Notes: generated from the letters alone by a model not told the origin. Positions 1 through 8,825 are shown, counted from the stretch's first letter. The stretch is DNA of 64,000 nt from Streptomyces griseoaurantiacus (GCA_014656015.1 BNBP01000021.1:1-64000), one strand, 5' to 3'. A program made the numbers and translations.

Positions 1-712
1 ACTCCGCCACCCCCTCGGCCACCGGTTCCGGCTCGGCCGTGCCCTCCGGCGCGGGGGAGCCCTCCGCGTCCGCCGGGATCACGCGGGCCGCCTCCCCGAA
101 CCCGCGCGGAGCGGGCGCGGGCGGCGCCGGGGGCCGGGCGCCGGGGGCGGTCTGCGGGGGCGAGGCGGGCCGCGGCGGAGCCGTCGGCTGCGGCGGGGCG
201 GCGGGTGCCGGCTCCTCCACCGAGACGCCGAAGTCCGTGGCGATCCCGGCGAGCCCGTTGGCGTACCCCTGGCCGACCGCGCGGGCCTTCCAGGCGCCGT
301 TGCGCAGATAGATCTCCATCACGACCAGCGCGGTCTCCGCGCCGAGCTGCGGGGGCGTGAACGTGGCGAGCACGGCGCCGCCGGCCGCGTCGCGGAGGGT
401 GGCGGTGGGCTCGATGCCCTGGAAGGTCTGGCCGGCCGCGTCGGGGCTGGCGGTGACGACGATCTTCTCGATGCCGGGGGGAACGGCGGCGGTGTCCACG
501 ACGATGGCGTCCGGGGCGGTGCCGCCGCCCGAGCGGTAGCTCACGCCGGGGCCGGCGGGCTGGTTGTAGAAGATGAAGTCGTCGTCGCTGCGTACTTTGC
601 CGTCGGAGGTGAGCAGCAGGCCCGATACGTCGAGTCGCACGGGGGCGGCGACGTCCACCGTCACCTGGGTGACGGGGAGAGGGATGTTCGAGCCGGGGGT
701 CATAGCTGTCAT
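1..712 (-). CDS. TerD-domain (tellurium resistance/stress) protein, 3' end outside window
   Basis: Only the first ~237 residues are visible; the frame is still open at base 1. It begins MTAMTPGSNIPLP, followed by a typical TerD fold with the acidic calcium-binding type motif RSDDDFIFYNQP and later VVMEIYLRNGAWKARAVGQGY. After about residue 165 it becomes a Pro/Ala-rich linker, which suggests a second domain beyond the window edge. TerD proteins bind calcium and act in tellurite and general stress responses; Streptomyces carries many paralogues. An ATG at 703 (MTPGSNIP) is an equally good start and no clear ribosome binding site separates the two. Confidence 0.85.
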   Translation of the reverse strand, partial: MTAMTPGSNIPLPVTQVTVDVAAPVRLDVSGLLLTSDGKVRSDDDFIFYNQPAGPGVSYRSGGGTAPDAIVVDTAAVPPGIEKIVVTASPDAAGQTFQGIEPTATLRDAAGGAVLATFTPPQLGAETALVVMEIYLRNGAWKARAVGQGYANGLAGIATDFGVSVEEPAPAAPPQPTAPPRPASPPQTAPGARPPAPPAPAPRGFGEAARVIPADAEGSPAPEGTAEPEPVAEGVAE

Positions 713-917
713 GTGGGGGGTAACGAGCGGGGGCGCTTTACCGTTCCCTTACCCGAATGGCCGAGGCGCGGCCCCGCCGCCGCCGGCCCGCCCGGGCGCG
801 GGGAACCGGGGAGAACGCCCGGCTCCCCGCGCCCGGGACGGCACGGGGAACCACCGGGCGCCGCGGCCCGCGGCGCTCCGGGCCTTCTCCTCGTCGGCCC
901 GATCCGAACGAGAGCTC

Positions 918-1907
918 CTAGGGCACCACCACGATCTTGCGGCCCACGCCCGCCGCGAACTGCTCCAGGGCCTTCGGGTACTCCGTCAGCGGGAGGCGGT
1001 CGCTGATGAAGACCTCCGGGTCGAGGACGCCCGCGGCGAACAGCTCGGCCGCCCGCTCGTAGCTGTGCAGCACCGCCATCGAGCCGGTGATGGTGATCTC
1101 CTGGTTGTAGATGCGGTACGGGTCGATCTCCACCCGGGTCGCGTAGTCCGCGACCCCGAACTGCAGGAACGTTCCCGCCTTCGCCACCCGGCCCAGGCCG
1201 TCCTGGATCGCCGCCGCGTTCCCCGTCGCGTCGACCACCAGTTCCCAGCCCTGCGGCCGGTCCAGCTCGTCCGCGTTGCCGGCCGTCCCCGAGACCCCGA
1301 GCCGCCGCGCCGTCTCCAGCCGCGCCGGGTTGATGTCGACGACGTCCACGCTCGCCGCGCCCGTCCGCTTGGCCAGCTCCAGCATCATCAGGCCCATCGT
1401 CCCGGACCCGTAGATCAGGACGTGCGCGCCGAGCTGCGACTTCAGGACGTCGTAGCCGCGCACCGCGCAGGACAGCGGCTCGACGAGCGCCGCGTCCTGG
1501 GTGCGGACGTGCTCGGGGAGCTTCACGCAGTTCGCCACCGGCGCCACCGCGTACTGCGCGGCGCCGCCCGCCGTCGTCACCCCGATCGCCGCCCACCGCT
1601 CGCACATGTTGTTGTGCCCGCTGCGGCAGTAGTGGCACTCGTAGCAGTACAGGGAGGGGTCCACCGCCACCCGGTCGCCGACCGCGACCTCGGTGACCTG
1701 GGCACCGACCCCGACCACCTCGCCGGCGAACTCGTGCCCCGGCACGATCGGCAGCTTCGGCGCGAACTCGCCCTGCAGGATGTGCAGATCGGTGCCGCAC
1801 AGTCCGCACGCGGCGACCTCGACGACGACCTCGCGCGGGCCCGGCGTCGGGTCCGGGACCTCGGTGACGACGGCGCGGCCCACGGACTCGATGACGGCGG
1901 CCTTCAT
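918..1907 (-). CDS. Zinc-dependent alcohol/polyol dehydrogenase (MDR family)
   Basis: 329 aa. The N-terminal GroES-like catalytic domain carries CGLCGTDLHI and GHEFAGEVVGVG (catalytic Zn ligands) and a Cys cluster around residues 90-105 (CYECHYCRSGHNNMC) for the structural Zn. A Rossmann domain follows with LIYGSGTMGLMMLELAKR and an acidic VVDIN that favours NAD over NADP. It is the last gene of the polyol transport operon; its ATG overlaps the TGA of the upstream permease by 4 bp. The context suggests oxidation of the imported polyol (sorbitol- or arabitol-like) to a ketose. Exact substrate is inferred. Confidence 0.88.
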   Translation of the reverse strand: MKAAVIESVGRAVVTEVPDPTPGPREVVVEVAACGLCGTDLHILQGEFAPKLPIVPGHEFAGEVVGVGAQVTEVAVGDRVAVDPSLYCYECHYCRSGHNNMCERWAAIGVTTAGGAAQYAVAPVANCVKLPEHVRTQDAALVEPLSCAVRGYDVLKSQLGAHVLIYGSGTMGLMMLELAKRTGAASVDVVDINPARLETARRLGVSGTAGNADELDRPQGWELVVDATGNAAAIQDGLGRVAKAGTFLQFGVADYATRVEIDPYRIYNQEITITGSMAVLHSYERAAELFAAGVLDPEVFISDRLPLTEYPKALEQFAAGVGRKIVVVP

Positions 1908-2794
1908 TTCACGGCTCCCAACGACAGGCCCTGGACCAGCTTGTCCTGGGCGGCGAACCCCGCGGCGAGCACCGGCAGGGAGATGACGAGCGACGCGGCG
2001 CACACCTTGGCCAGGAACAGGCCCTGGCTGGTGATGAAGCCGGTCAGGAAGACGGGCGCGGTCTCGGCGGCCACACCCGTCAGCACCCGGGCGAAGAGCA
2101 GTTCGTTCCAGCTGAAGATGAAGCAGATCAGCGCGGTGGCGGCGATGCCCGGGAGCGCGATCGGCGCCACCACACGGGCCAGGACCGTCGGCAGCCGCGC
2201 CCCGTCCACCCGGGCCGCCTCGATGACCGCGACCGGCACCTCGGCGAGGAAGGACTGCATCATCCACACCGCGATCGGCAGGTTCATCGAGGTGTAGAGG
2301 ATGACGAGCAGCCAGATGTTGTCGAGCATCCCCACGTTCTTGGCGAAGAGGTAGATCGGCAGCAGCCCCGCCACCGCCGGCAGCATCTTCGTCGACAGGA
2401 AGAAGAACAGCACGTCGGTCCACTTGCGCACCCGGTTGATGGAGAGCGCGTAGGCGGCCGGGAAGGAGAGCACCAGGACGAGGAGCGTCGAGGCGATGGA
2501 GGCCACCGCCGAGTTGATCAGCGCGGGCCAGGGGCTGGCCCCGCCGCCGACGCCGAAGAAGTCGCGGTAGCCGTCGAGGGTGAGGGCGGCGGCGAAGGAC
2601 GGCGGGTTGGTCGCGGCGTCGGCCTCCGAGTGGAAGGAGGTCAGCGCCATCCAGGCGATGGGCAGGAAGAACAGCACCCCCAGCACCCAGGCCAGCAGGC
2701 CGAGGCCCGCCCCCCGGGTCCTTCCGGGGCGTTTGGCGGCACCGGCCTCGCCGGTGGGCCGGGACGGTCGTACGCGACTTGCGGTGGCGCTCAT
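1904..2794 (-). CDS. Carbohydrate ABC transporter permease (MalG/SmoG type)
   Basis: 296 aa integral membrane protein. After a basic N-terminus it has about six membrane segments, the first near residues 31-50. The EAA loop that docks the ATPase is visible as EAARVDGARLPTVLARVVAPIALPG in two consecutive parts near residues 190-215. It ends with the QGLSLGAVK tail typical of MalG-like permeases (CUT1). ATG start overlaps the stop of the partner permease (ATGA), and its own stop overlaps the start of the dehydrogenase. It forms the inner-membrane channel with the upstream permease. Confidence 0.9.
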   Translation of the reverse strand: MSATASRVRPSRPTGEAGAAKRPGRTRGAGLGLLAWVLGVLFFLPIAWMALTSFHSEADAATNPPSFAAALTLDGYRDFFGVGGGASPWPALINSAVASIASTLLVLVLSFPAAYALSINRVRKWTDVLFFFLSTKMLPAVAGLLPIYLFAKNVGMLDNIWLLVILYTSMNLPIAVWMMQSFLAEVPVAVIEAARVDGARLPTVLARVVAPIALPGIAATALICFIFSWNELLFARVLTGVAAETAPVFLTGFITSQGLFLAKVCAASLVISLPVLAAGFAAQDKLVQGLSLGAVK

Positions 2795-3729
2795 GCGCGG
2801 GACACCTCCTCGCGGAACAGGGACGACACCACGCGCAGCGCGAAGGTGGCGATGATCAGGGAGCCGATGACCACCAGGACGCCGGCCGCCGAGGCGAGGC
2901 CGTTCTCGTGGGCCTGGTAGAAGCTCTGGTAGACGGTGTACGGCAGGTTGGCGGTGCCCAGGCCGCCCGACGTGATCGTGAAGACCGCGTCGAAGTTCTG
3001 CACGATGTAGATCGAGCCGAGCAGGGCGCCGAGTTCGAGGTAGCGGCGCAGGTGCGGCAGCGTCAGATGGACGAAGATCTGCCAGTCGCTCGCGCCGTCC
3101 ACCCGGGCGGCCTCGATCTGCTGGTGGTCGCGGCTCTGCAGGCCGGCCAGCAGGATCAGCATCATGAAGGGCGTCCACTGCCACACCAGCGAGGCCTCGA
3201 CGGCGAGCAGCGGGGTGTCGGAGATCCATTCCGGCTGGGGGCCGCCCACGTAGTGCAGCAACCCGTTGAACAGGCCGTACTCGGGGTTGTAGAGCACGTG
3301 CTTCCACAGCAGCGCCGCCGCGACGGGCACCACCAGGAAGGGGGCGATCAGCAGGGTGCGGACCGCGCCCCGGCCCGGGAACCTCCGGTCCAGGAGCAGG
3401 GCGAGCGCGAGGCCGAGGACCAGGCTGACCAGGACGACGGCGACGGTCAGCAGGATCGTCGTCCACACCGAGTGCCGCAGATCGGCGTCGGTGAGGACCT
3501 GCTGGTAGTTGTCGACGCCGGTGAACTTGCGGGCCTTGGGGTAGAGCGCGTTCCAGTCGAAGAAGGAGATCACCAGCGTGGCCACGAAGGGGAGCTGGGT
3601 CACGGCGATCATGAAGATCAGGGCGGGCAGCAGGGGTGCCCGGGTGGCCCAGGCGCGCAGTCGCGCGGAGGGCTGCTTCACGTGCGGCTCGGGAGGGGCG
3701 GCCACGGGGGCCGCGGTGGTGGCGGTCAT
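2791..3729 (-). CDS. Carbohydrate ABC transporter permease (MalF/SmoF type)
   Basis: 312 aa with six predicted membrane helices, the first at about residues 31-55 (LLPALIFMIAVTQLPFVATL). The EAA motif is EAARVDGASDWQIFVHLTLP near residue 218. It overlaps by 4 bp both the binding-protein gene upstream and the second permease downstream, so the three products are probably made in coupled fashion. It forms the heterodimeric CUT1 channel. No ATP-binding subunit is encoded nearby; Streptomyces CUT1 importers commonly share the MsiK ATPase encoded elsewhere. Confidence 0.9.
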   Translation of the reverse strand: MTATTAAPVAAPPEPHVKQPSARLRAWATRAPLLPALIFMIAVTQLPFVATLVISFFDWNALYPKARKFTGVDNYQQVLTDADLRHSVWTTILLTVAVVLVSLVLGLALALLLDRRFPGRGAVRTLLIAPFLVVPVAAALLWKHVLYNPEYGLFNGLLHYVGGPQPEWISDTPLLAVEASLVWQWTPFMMLILLAGLQSRDHQQIEAARVDGASDWQIFVHLTLPHLRRYLELGALLGSIYIVQNFDAVFTITSGGLGTANLPYTVYQSFYQAHENGLASAAGVLVVIGSLIIATFALRVVSSLFREEVSRA

Positions 3730-5096
3730 CGTCCCTCGTACTCCTCGGAGATCTGCTCGGCGAGCTTCTGGGACTTCTTCAGGGCCGACTCGACGGACTG
3801 GCGTCCGGCGATGGCCGCGCTGATCTCCTGCGAGACCTTGGTGCCGAGATCGGTGAACTCGGGGATGCCGACGAACTGGATGCCGGGCGCGGGCCGCGGC
3901 TGTACGCCGGGATCGTTGGGGCGGGCGCTCTCGATGGCCTCGCGGGTCATCTCCTGGAAGGCGCCGGCCTCCGCGCGGTAGGCGGGGTTCTCGTACGTCG
4001 AGGCCCGCTTGCCGGCCGGCACGTTGGACCAGCCGGAGGTGTCGCCGACGAGCTGCTCGTACTCCTTGCCGGAGGCCCAGGAGACGAACTTCCACGCCTT
4101 GTCGGTGTTGCGGGAGGCCTTCTGGATGCCCCAGGCCCAGGTGTAGAGCCAGCCGGCGGACTTCGTCTCCTTCACCGGCGCGGGCGCGTAGCCGATCTTG
4201 CCCTTGACCGGCGACTTGGCCGCCTCCAGGGAGCCGGCCGCGGAGGTGGCGTCGTACCACATGGCGACCTTGCCCTGGGTGAGGTTGTTCAGGCACTCGG
4301 CGAAGCCGGACTGCGGGGCGCCGGACTCGCCGTGCTCGCGCACCAGGTCGACGTAGAACGTGGTCGCCTTCTCGAAGGCGGGGTCGGTGAGCCGGGCCTT
4401 CCAGTCCTTGTCGAACCAGGTGCCGCCGAAGGTGTTCACCACCGTCGTCAGCGGTGCCATGATCTCGCCCCAGCCGGGCAGTCCGCGCAGGCAGATGCCC
4501 TTCATCCCGGGCTTGGCGCCGTCCGCCTTCGCGGCGAGGTCCGCCACCTGGTCCCAGGTGGGGTGCGCGGGCATCTTCAGGCCCTTCGCCTCGAACACGT
4601 CCTTGCGGTACATCAGGAAGGACGACTCGCCGTAGAAGGGCTGGCCGTAGAGCTTGCCGTCGTCGCCGGTGAGCGACTGGCGCATCGGCTTGAGGACGTC
4701 CTTCTCGTCGTATTTGGGGTCCTTGGCGACGTACGAGTCCATCTCGTGCAGCCAGCCGTTGCGGGCGTAGATCGGTATCTCGTAGTTGGAGAGGGTCGCG
4801 ACGTCGTACTGACCGGCCTGGTTGGCGAAGTCCTGGCTGATCTTGTCGCGGACGTCGTTCTCCGGCAGCACGGTGAAGTTCACCTTGATGCCGGTCTCCT
4901 TGGTGAAGTGCGAGGCGGTCAGCTTCTGCAACTCCACCATCTGCGGGTTGTTGACCATCAGGACGTTGACGGAGTCACCGCCGGAACCGGATCCGCCCGC
5001 TCCGACCCAGCAGCCGGAGAGCAGCGGTGCGAGCAGCGTTCCCGCGGCGGCCATGGCGAGCGTGACTCGCGGCCTCCGTCGGCTCTGGGTGCGCAT
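3726..5096 (-). CDS. Extracellular sugar/polyol-binding lipoprotein
   Basis: 456 aa. Starts at the ATG giving MRTQSRRRPRV, preceded by a good AGGAG site; an upstream ATG at 5168 would add a non-signal extension. A lipoprotein signal peptide ends in LLSGC near residue 29. The mature part is a bacterial solute-binding protein family 1 fold and resembles mannitol/sorbitol-binding SmoE-like proteins (NGWLHEMDSY, GQPFYGESSFLMYRKDVF). It heads the transporter operon and captures the substrate outside the membrane. The polyol assignment rests on family resemblance plus the dehydrogenase and DeoR regulator alongside. Confidence 0.88.
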   Translation of the reverse strand: MRTQSRRRPRVTLAMAAAGTLLAPLLSGCWVGAGGSGSGGDSVNVLMVNNPQMVELQKLTASHFTKETGIKVNFTVLPENDVRDKISQDFANQAGQYDVATLSNYEIPIYARNGWLHEMDSYVAKDPKYDEKDVLKPMRQSLTGDDGKLYGQPFYGESSFLMYRKDVFEAKGLKMPAHPTWDQVADLAAKADGAKPGMKGICLRGLPGWGEIMAPLTTVVNTFGGTWFDKDWKARLTDPAFEKATTFYVDLVREHGESGAPQSGFAECLNNLTQGKVAMWYDATSAAGSLEAAKSPVKGKIGYAPAPVKETKSAGWLYTWAWGIQKASRNTDKAWKFVSWASGKEYEQLVGDTSGWSNVPAGKRASTYENPAYRAEAGAFQEMTREAIESARPNDPGVQPRPAPGIQFVGIPEFTDLGTKVSQEISAAIAGRQSVESALKKSQKLAEQISEEYEGR

Positions 5097-5241
5097 GGAT
5101 CGCTCCTGGAGGAGGGGATGGGTGAACGGGTGGGGCGAGGTAAGGGGCGTACGGGATGTAAAGGGCATATGGGGCGTCGGTGGGTGCGGAGGGGTCGGGG
5201 CGGGGTGGACGGGGCGGGGCGTGAGGTCCGGTGGGGCGGGG

Positions 5242-6012
5242 TCAGACGCGGATGACCTGCGGGCCCAGCAGGGAGTACCGGTGGGCCTCGGAGGTGGGCA
5301 GCAGGGTGCTGGTGACGATCGCCTCCAGCGCGCCGACCTCCGCGAAGCGGCAGAAGCTCACCGCGCCGAACTTGGTGTGCACGCCGGTGAACACCGTGCG
5401 CCGGGAGGCGCGGATGGCCTGGGTCTTGACCTCGCTGACGGCCGGGTCGGGGGTGGTGAGTCCGTACTCGCGGGAGATGCCGTTGGCGCCGATGTAGGCC
5501 AGGTCGATGACGAAACCGGCCAGCATCTTCGTCGTCCAGTGGTCGACGGTGGCGAGCGTGCCGGGGCGCACCCTGCCGCCGAGGAGCAGGACGCTGATGT
5601 TCCCCGCGTCGGCCAGGGCGCCGGCCGTGGCGAGGGAGGCGGTGACCACGGTGAGCGGACGGTCGCGGGGCAGTGCCTCGGCGATGAGCTGCGGGGTGAA
5701 CCCCTCGTCGACGAAGACGGTCTCCGCGTCGCCGAGCAGTTCCGCGGCGGCCGCCGCGATCCGGCGCTTCTCGGGGACGTGGCTGGTGGCGCGGAAGGCG
5801 AGCGTCGTCTCGAAGCCGGCGCTCTCCACGGGGTAGGCGCCTCCGTGGGTGCGGCGGACCAGGCCGTGGTCCTCCAGTGCGCGCAGGTCGCGGCGGACGG
5901 TCTCCTTGGCGACGCCGAGCCGGGTGGCGAGGGCGGCGACGTCGACGGAGCCGGTGCGGCGGGCGACCGTGACGATCTCGCGCTGCCGCTCCTCGGCCGA
6001 TCGTGTCGTCAT
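5242..6012 (-). CDS. DeoR-family transcriptional regulator
   Basis: 256 aa. The N-terminal winged helix-turn-helix lies at about residues 20-60 (VAALATRLGVAKETVRRDLRALEDHGLVRRTHGGA), with the DeoR signature. The C-terminal DeoR sensor domain (isomerase-like fold, residues ~75-240) carries VFVDEGFT and LLLGGRVRPGTLATVD and would bind a phosphorylated sugar. It lies upstream of and in line with the transporter operon, separated by about 145 bp, and most likely represses it in the absence of a sugar phosphate. Candidate operator repeats are noted upstream at 6071-6179. Confidence 0.9.
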   Translation of the reverse strand: MTTRSAEERQREIVTVARRTGSVDVAALATRLGVAKETVRRDLRALEDHGLVRRTHGGAYPVESAGFETTLAFRATSHVPEKRRIAAAAAELLGDAETVFVDEGFTPQLIAEALPRDRPLTVVTASLATAGALADAGNISVLLLGGRVRPGTLATVDHWTTKMLAGFVIDLAYIGANGISREYGLTTPDPAVSEVKTQAIRASRRTVFTGVHTKFGAVSFCRFAEVGALEAIVTSTLLPTSEAHRYSLLGPQVIRV

Positions 6013-6374
6013 GGCTGGTTCACCTGCCCTTTCACCGGCGCCGGACGGCTCCGTTCCGCTGTGGCACTCCTGTGCCCGTTCGGGCCCTGCTGGGCCTTGG
6101 GGAGAGTTCTACAGCGGGCGCGCGATGCTGACCAGGTCTGTTGCCGGTCCGAGTGGGCCCGTTTGTGCCCGCTTCGGGGGCCGGACGGTCGGCGACGACC
6201 TGCGGGGCGGAAGCGAGGGGAGTGGGAACGGGCAGCGGACCTGCCCGCCTCGCGGGGGACGGGGGCCCGTTTCGCGCCCGAGGGGGTGGAGGGGGCGGTC
6301 ACGGGGGCGCTCGGGGGGCGCGCGAAGATGCCGTGAGGGGGGGGGTGCCCGGGCGACCGGAGCGGTGGCGCGCC
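6013..6374. other. Gene-free stretch upstream of deoR
   Basis: No convincing coding frame. The only pattern I see is a direct repeat close to the deoR start, listed separately, followed by G-rich sequence running up to the MITE-like element. Confidence 0.5.
6071..6179. promoter_or_regulatory. Candidate DeoR operator: direct repeats
   Basis: TGTGCCCGTTCGGG at 6071-6084 recurs as TGTGCCCGCTTCGGGG at 6164-6179. The position just upstream of deoR suits autoregulation, but this is based only on the repeat and its position. Confidence 0.25.
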
Positions 6375-6554
6375 CTAGGGTCTGTCTGACAATTCGCGCC
6401 TGCCGCGCGTGGTCTGACACGCACGCTCGCGGCGTTGCCGGAGCGCCCACGTGACTCCGCCACGAGGGCGCTCCGGCGCCTTGCGATCGCACGCACCAGA
6501 CCACGCGCGGCCCGCCCTTCGGCCGGACGACGGGAATTGTCAGACAGACCCTAG
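6375..6554. mobile_element. MITE-like palindromic element, ~180 bp
   Basis: The ends are perfect 21-bp inverted repeats: CTAG followed by GGTCTGTCTGACAATTC at 6375-6395 and its reverse complement at 6534-6554. Inside are further nested inverted repeats (CGCGCGTGGTCTG near 6404 against CAGACCACGCGCG near 6497, and CCGGAGCGCCC against GGGCGCTCCGG around the centre), so the whole element can fold into one long hairpin. CTAG at both ends is a plausible target-site duplication of the IS5 type, though it is also part of the palindrome. There is no transposase inside, so it would be non-autonomous. Confidence 0.7.
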
Positions 6555-7360
6555 TGGGCCCAGAGCGGGGGGTCCGTCAGGAAGCGGCCGCCGATGTGGG
6601 TGTGCGCGGGGTTGGCGGGATCGAGCTCACCGTGCTCGGCCAGCAGCGCCGGGGCGAACCTCTCGGAGTCGTCGCGGGGTTCGTAGCCCAGTGCCCGCGC
6701 GCCGGACAGGTCCCACCACAGGCGGGTGTTGGCCGAGGAGCCGTAGACCACCGTGTGGCCCACCCCGTCCGCCGTCAGCGCCGCGTGGAAGAGGCGGGCG
6801 CCGTCCTCGGGGCTCAGCCAGAGGGACAGCATCCGCACGTCCGAGGGCTCCCGGAAGCAGGAGCCGATGCGCACGGAGACCGTCTCCACCCCGTGCTTGT
6901 CCCAGTAGAGCTGGGCGAGGTCCTCGCCGAAGGACTTGGAGAGGCCGTAGAAGGTGTCGGGACGGCGCGGGGTGCCGACCGGGACCGGCGGCTCCCCCTG
7001 CCCCGGCGCCGGCGTGTACCCCACCGCGTGGTTGGAGGAGGCGAAGACGACCCGCCCCACGCCCTCCTCGCGCACCGCCTCGTACAGGTGGTACGTGCCC
7101 TCGATGTTGGCCGCGAGGATCTTCTCGAAGGTGGACTCCACGGAGATCCCCGCGAGGTGCAGCACCGCGTCGACGCCGCGCACCGCTTCCCGGACGGCCT
7201 CCCGGTCGGCGAGATCGGCGACGATCGCGTCCGGTTCGCCCTCGATCGGGCGGACGTCGAACAGCCGCAGCGCGTAACCGTACGAGGGCAGCAACTCCCG
7301 CATCAGCGTGCCGAGTCCGCCGGCGGCGCCGGTGAGCAGAACGGTGCGGGGAGCGGGCAT
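6551..7360 (-). CDS. NAD(P)-dependent epimerase/dehydratase family, uronate dehydrogenase-like
   Basis: 269 aa extended SDR. Rossmann motif TGAAGGLGTLM at residues ~9-19, catalytic YGLSK (YxxxK) near residue 138 and a preceding SSN. Overall sequence and length (~265-270 aa) match bacterial uronate dehydrogenases, which oxidise D-glucuronate or D-galacturonate to the aldarolactone. ATG at 7360 has an AAGGAG site 9 nt upstream; an in-frame upstream ATG at 7468 lacks one. The TAG stop is formed by the CTAG end of the adjacent MITE-like element, so the extreme C-terminus (DPPLWAH) sits at an insertion junction. Confidence 0.78.
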   Translation of the reverse strand: MPAPRTVLLTGAAGGLGTLMRELLPSYGYALRLFDVRPIEGEPDAIVADLADREAVREAVRGVDAVLHLAGISVESTFEKILAANIEGTYHLYEAVREEGVGRVVFASSNHAVGYTPAPGQGEPPVPVGTPRRPDTFYGLSKSFGEDLAQLYWDKHGVETVSVRIGSCFREPSDVRMLSLWLSPEDGARLFHAALTADGVGHTVVYGSSANTRLWWDLSGARALGYEPRDDSERFAPALLAEHGELDPANPAHTHIGGRFLTDPPLWAH

Positions 7361-7667
7361 CCTCGGTCTCCTTGAGTCGGCCGGGTCGCGCGGGGGTACG
7401 CGTGCGGGGTGAGCGGGGGCGGCGGGTGACATGTGGAGGCTCACCACCTTATTCACATGCGTGGACACGCTACGAAGGGACGAACTTCCGCGTCAAGGCT
7501 CCGTCCGGCGTGCGGAAGCCCCCTCCCTGCTCGCCTCCTGCCATTTCCCGACCCGTGCCGTGCTTGACCGGCGCCGGACGGGGTCCTAGCGTGAGGCCGT
7601 TCACGCATATGTACCTCAATCAGAGTCATGGAAAGGCGCGCCGGGTGTGCGCCGCCGGAGGAGAACG
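7361..7667. other. Divergent intergenic region
   Basis: Non-coding region between two divergent genes. Apart from the promoter noted separately at 7564-7592 it contains a palindromic CATATG around 7608; no ORF looks real. Confidence 0.5.
7564..7592 (+). promoter_or_regulatory. Putative sigma70-type (HrdB) promoter
   Basis: TTGACC at 7564-7569 and TAGCGT at 7587-7592 with a 17-bp spacer, about 75 nt upstream of the GTG start at 7668. Good match to the actinomycete vegetative consensus. Confidence 0.5.
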
Positions 7668-8825
7668 GTGAAGGCGTCGGCATTCGTCTACCCCTGGGAC
7701 GTCAACGGGGACCCGGCGGCGCCCGGTCGTCTCGCCGCGCTCGGGGTCCGCGGGGTGACCCTGGCCTCCGCGTACCACTCCACGCGCGCCCTGACCCCCC
7801 GCCACCCGCGGCACCGGGTCGTGACCGCCGCGCACGCCGCCGTGCTGTACCCGCCGGGGGAGCGCTGGCGGGGGCGTGCCCTGCGGCCGTACGCCGCCGG
7901 AGACTGGGCGCCCGGCGACGCCTTCGGCGAGGCCGCCGGGGCGCTCGTGGACGCCGGTCTCGAGGTGCACACCTGGGTCGTGCTCGCGCACAACTCCCGG
8001 CTCGGCGCGGAGCATCCGGACACCTCGGTCGTCAACGCCTACGGCGACCGCTACCCGTGGGCGCCCTGCGTCGCCCAGCCCGCCACCCGCGCCCTCCTCG
8101 TGGACCTCGCGGCGGAGGCGGCCGTGCGGCCTGGGGCGGCCGGTACGGAACTGGAGTCGCTCGGCTGGTACGGGCTCGCGCATCTGCACGCCCACGACAA
8201 GATCGGCGGTATCACGCTCGGCGACGCAGGGCAGTACCTGATGTCGCTGTGCTTCTGCGCCACGTGCCGCACGGGGTACGGCACGGACGCGGACGCGCTG
8301 GCGGCGGCCGTACGGGAGGCGCTGGAGCCGGTGTGGCGGGGGGCGCCCTCCGGCGGGGGCTGGGCGGCGGTGGAGGACCTGCTCGGCGCGGAACGGGCGG
8401 CGCTCACCCGCGCGTGGCGCGAGCCGGTGGCGCGCTCGCTGCAGGAGGAGGCGGTCGCCGCGGTGCGGGCGGCGGCGCCGGACGGCTTCCGGGTGCTGCT
8501 GCACGCGGACCCGGTCTGGTACCACGTGGGCGCCAACGCGGGCGTGGACCCGGGCCATGTGCTCGGGATCGCGGACGGGGTGGTCCTCCCGTGCACGGGC
8601 GGGCCGGAGCCGCTCGCGCCCTTCGCGGAGCGGGCGGCCGGGGACACGGTGCTCGCGGCGAACCTCACGGTGGTCTCCGGGATGGGCGGCAGCCCCGGGA
8701 CGCTCGCGGAGGACGCCCGGCGCGCGGCCGGCCTGGGCGCCACGGAGCTGCGGCTCTACCACGCCGGACTGGCCTCGGACGCGGACCTCGAGGCGGTGCG
8801 GCGGGGGCTGGCGGAAATCGGCTGA
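7668..8825 (+). CDS. Unknown protein, possible (beta/alpha)8 glycosidase-like fold
   Basis: 385 aa. The GTG at 7668 is chosen because GGAGGAG lies about 6 nt upstream; a GTG at 7647 would begin with an Arg run. No signal peptide. The alternation of beta-strand-like stretches (ASAFVYPWDV, LEVHTWVVLAH, GFRVLLHADP, DGVVLPCTGG, ATELRLYHAGL) and a Cys motif C195-x-C197-xx-C200 (CFCATCR) recall TIM-barrel 'hypothetical glycosyl hydrolase' families, where CFCxxC follows a strand. It is divergent from the uronate-dehydrogenase-like gene, so a role in uronate-containing carbohydrate metabolism is possible. No catalytic pair can be named. Confidence 0.6.
   Translation: MKASAFVYPWDVNGDPAAPGRLAALGVRGVTLASAYHSTRALTPRHPRHRVVTAAHAAVLYPPGERWRGRALRPYAAGDWAPGDAFGEAAGALVDAGLEVHTWVVLAHNSRLGAEHPDTSVVNAYGDRYPWAPCVAQPATRALLVDLAAEAAVRPGAAGTELESLGWYGLAHLHAHDKIGGITLGDAGQYLMSLCFCATCRTGYGTDADALAAAVREALEPVWRGAPSGGGWAAVEDLLGAERAALTRAWREPVARSLQEEAVAAVRAAAPDGFRVLLHADPVWYHVGANAGVDPGHVLGIADGVVLPCTGGPEPLAPFAERAAGDTVLAANLTVVSGMGGSPGTLAEDARRAAGLGATELRLYHAGLASDADLEAVRRGLAEIG

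Noticed and set aside
573-2297. 574-aa plus-strand frame opposite the dehydrogenase and permease
   Set aside because: Antisense, low complexity, no ribosome binding site.
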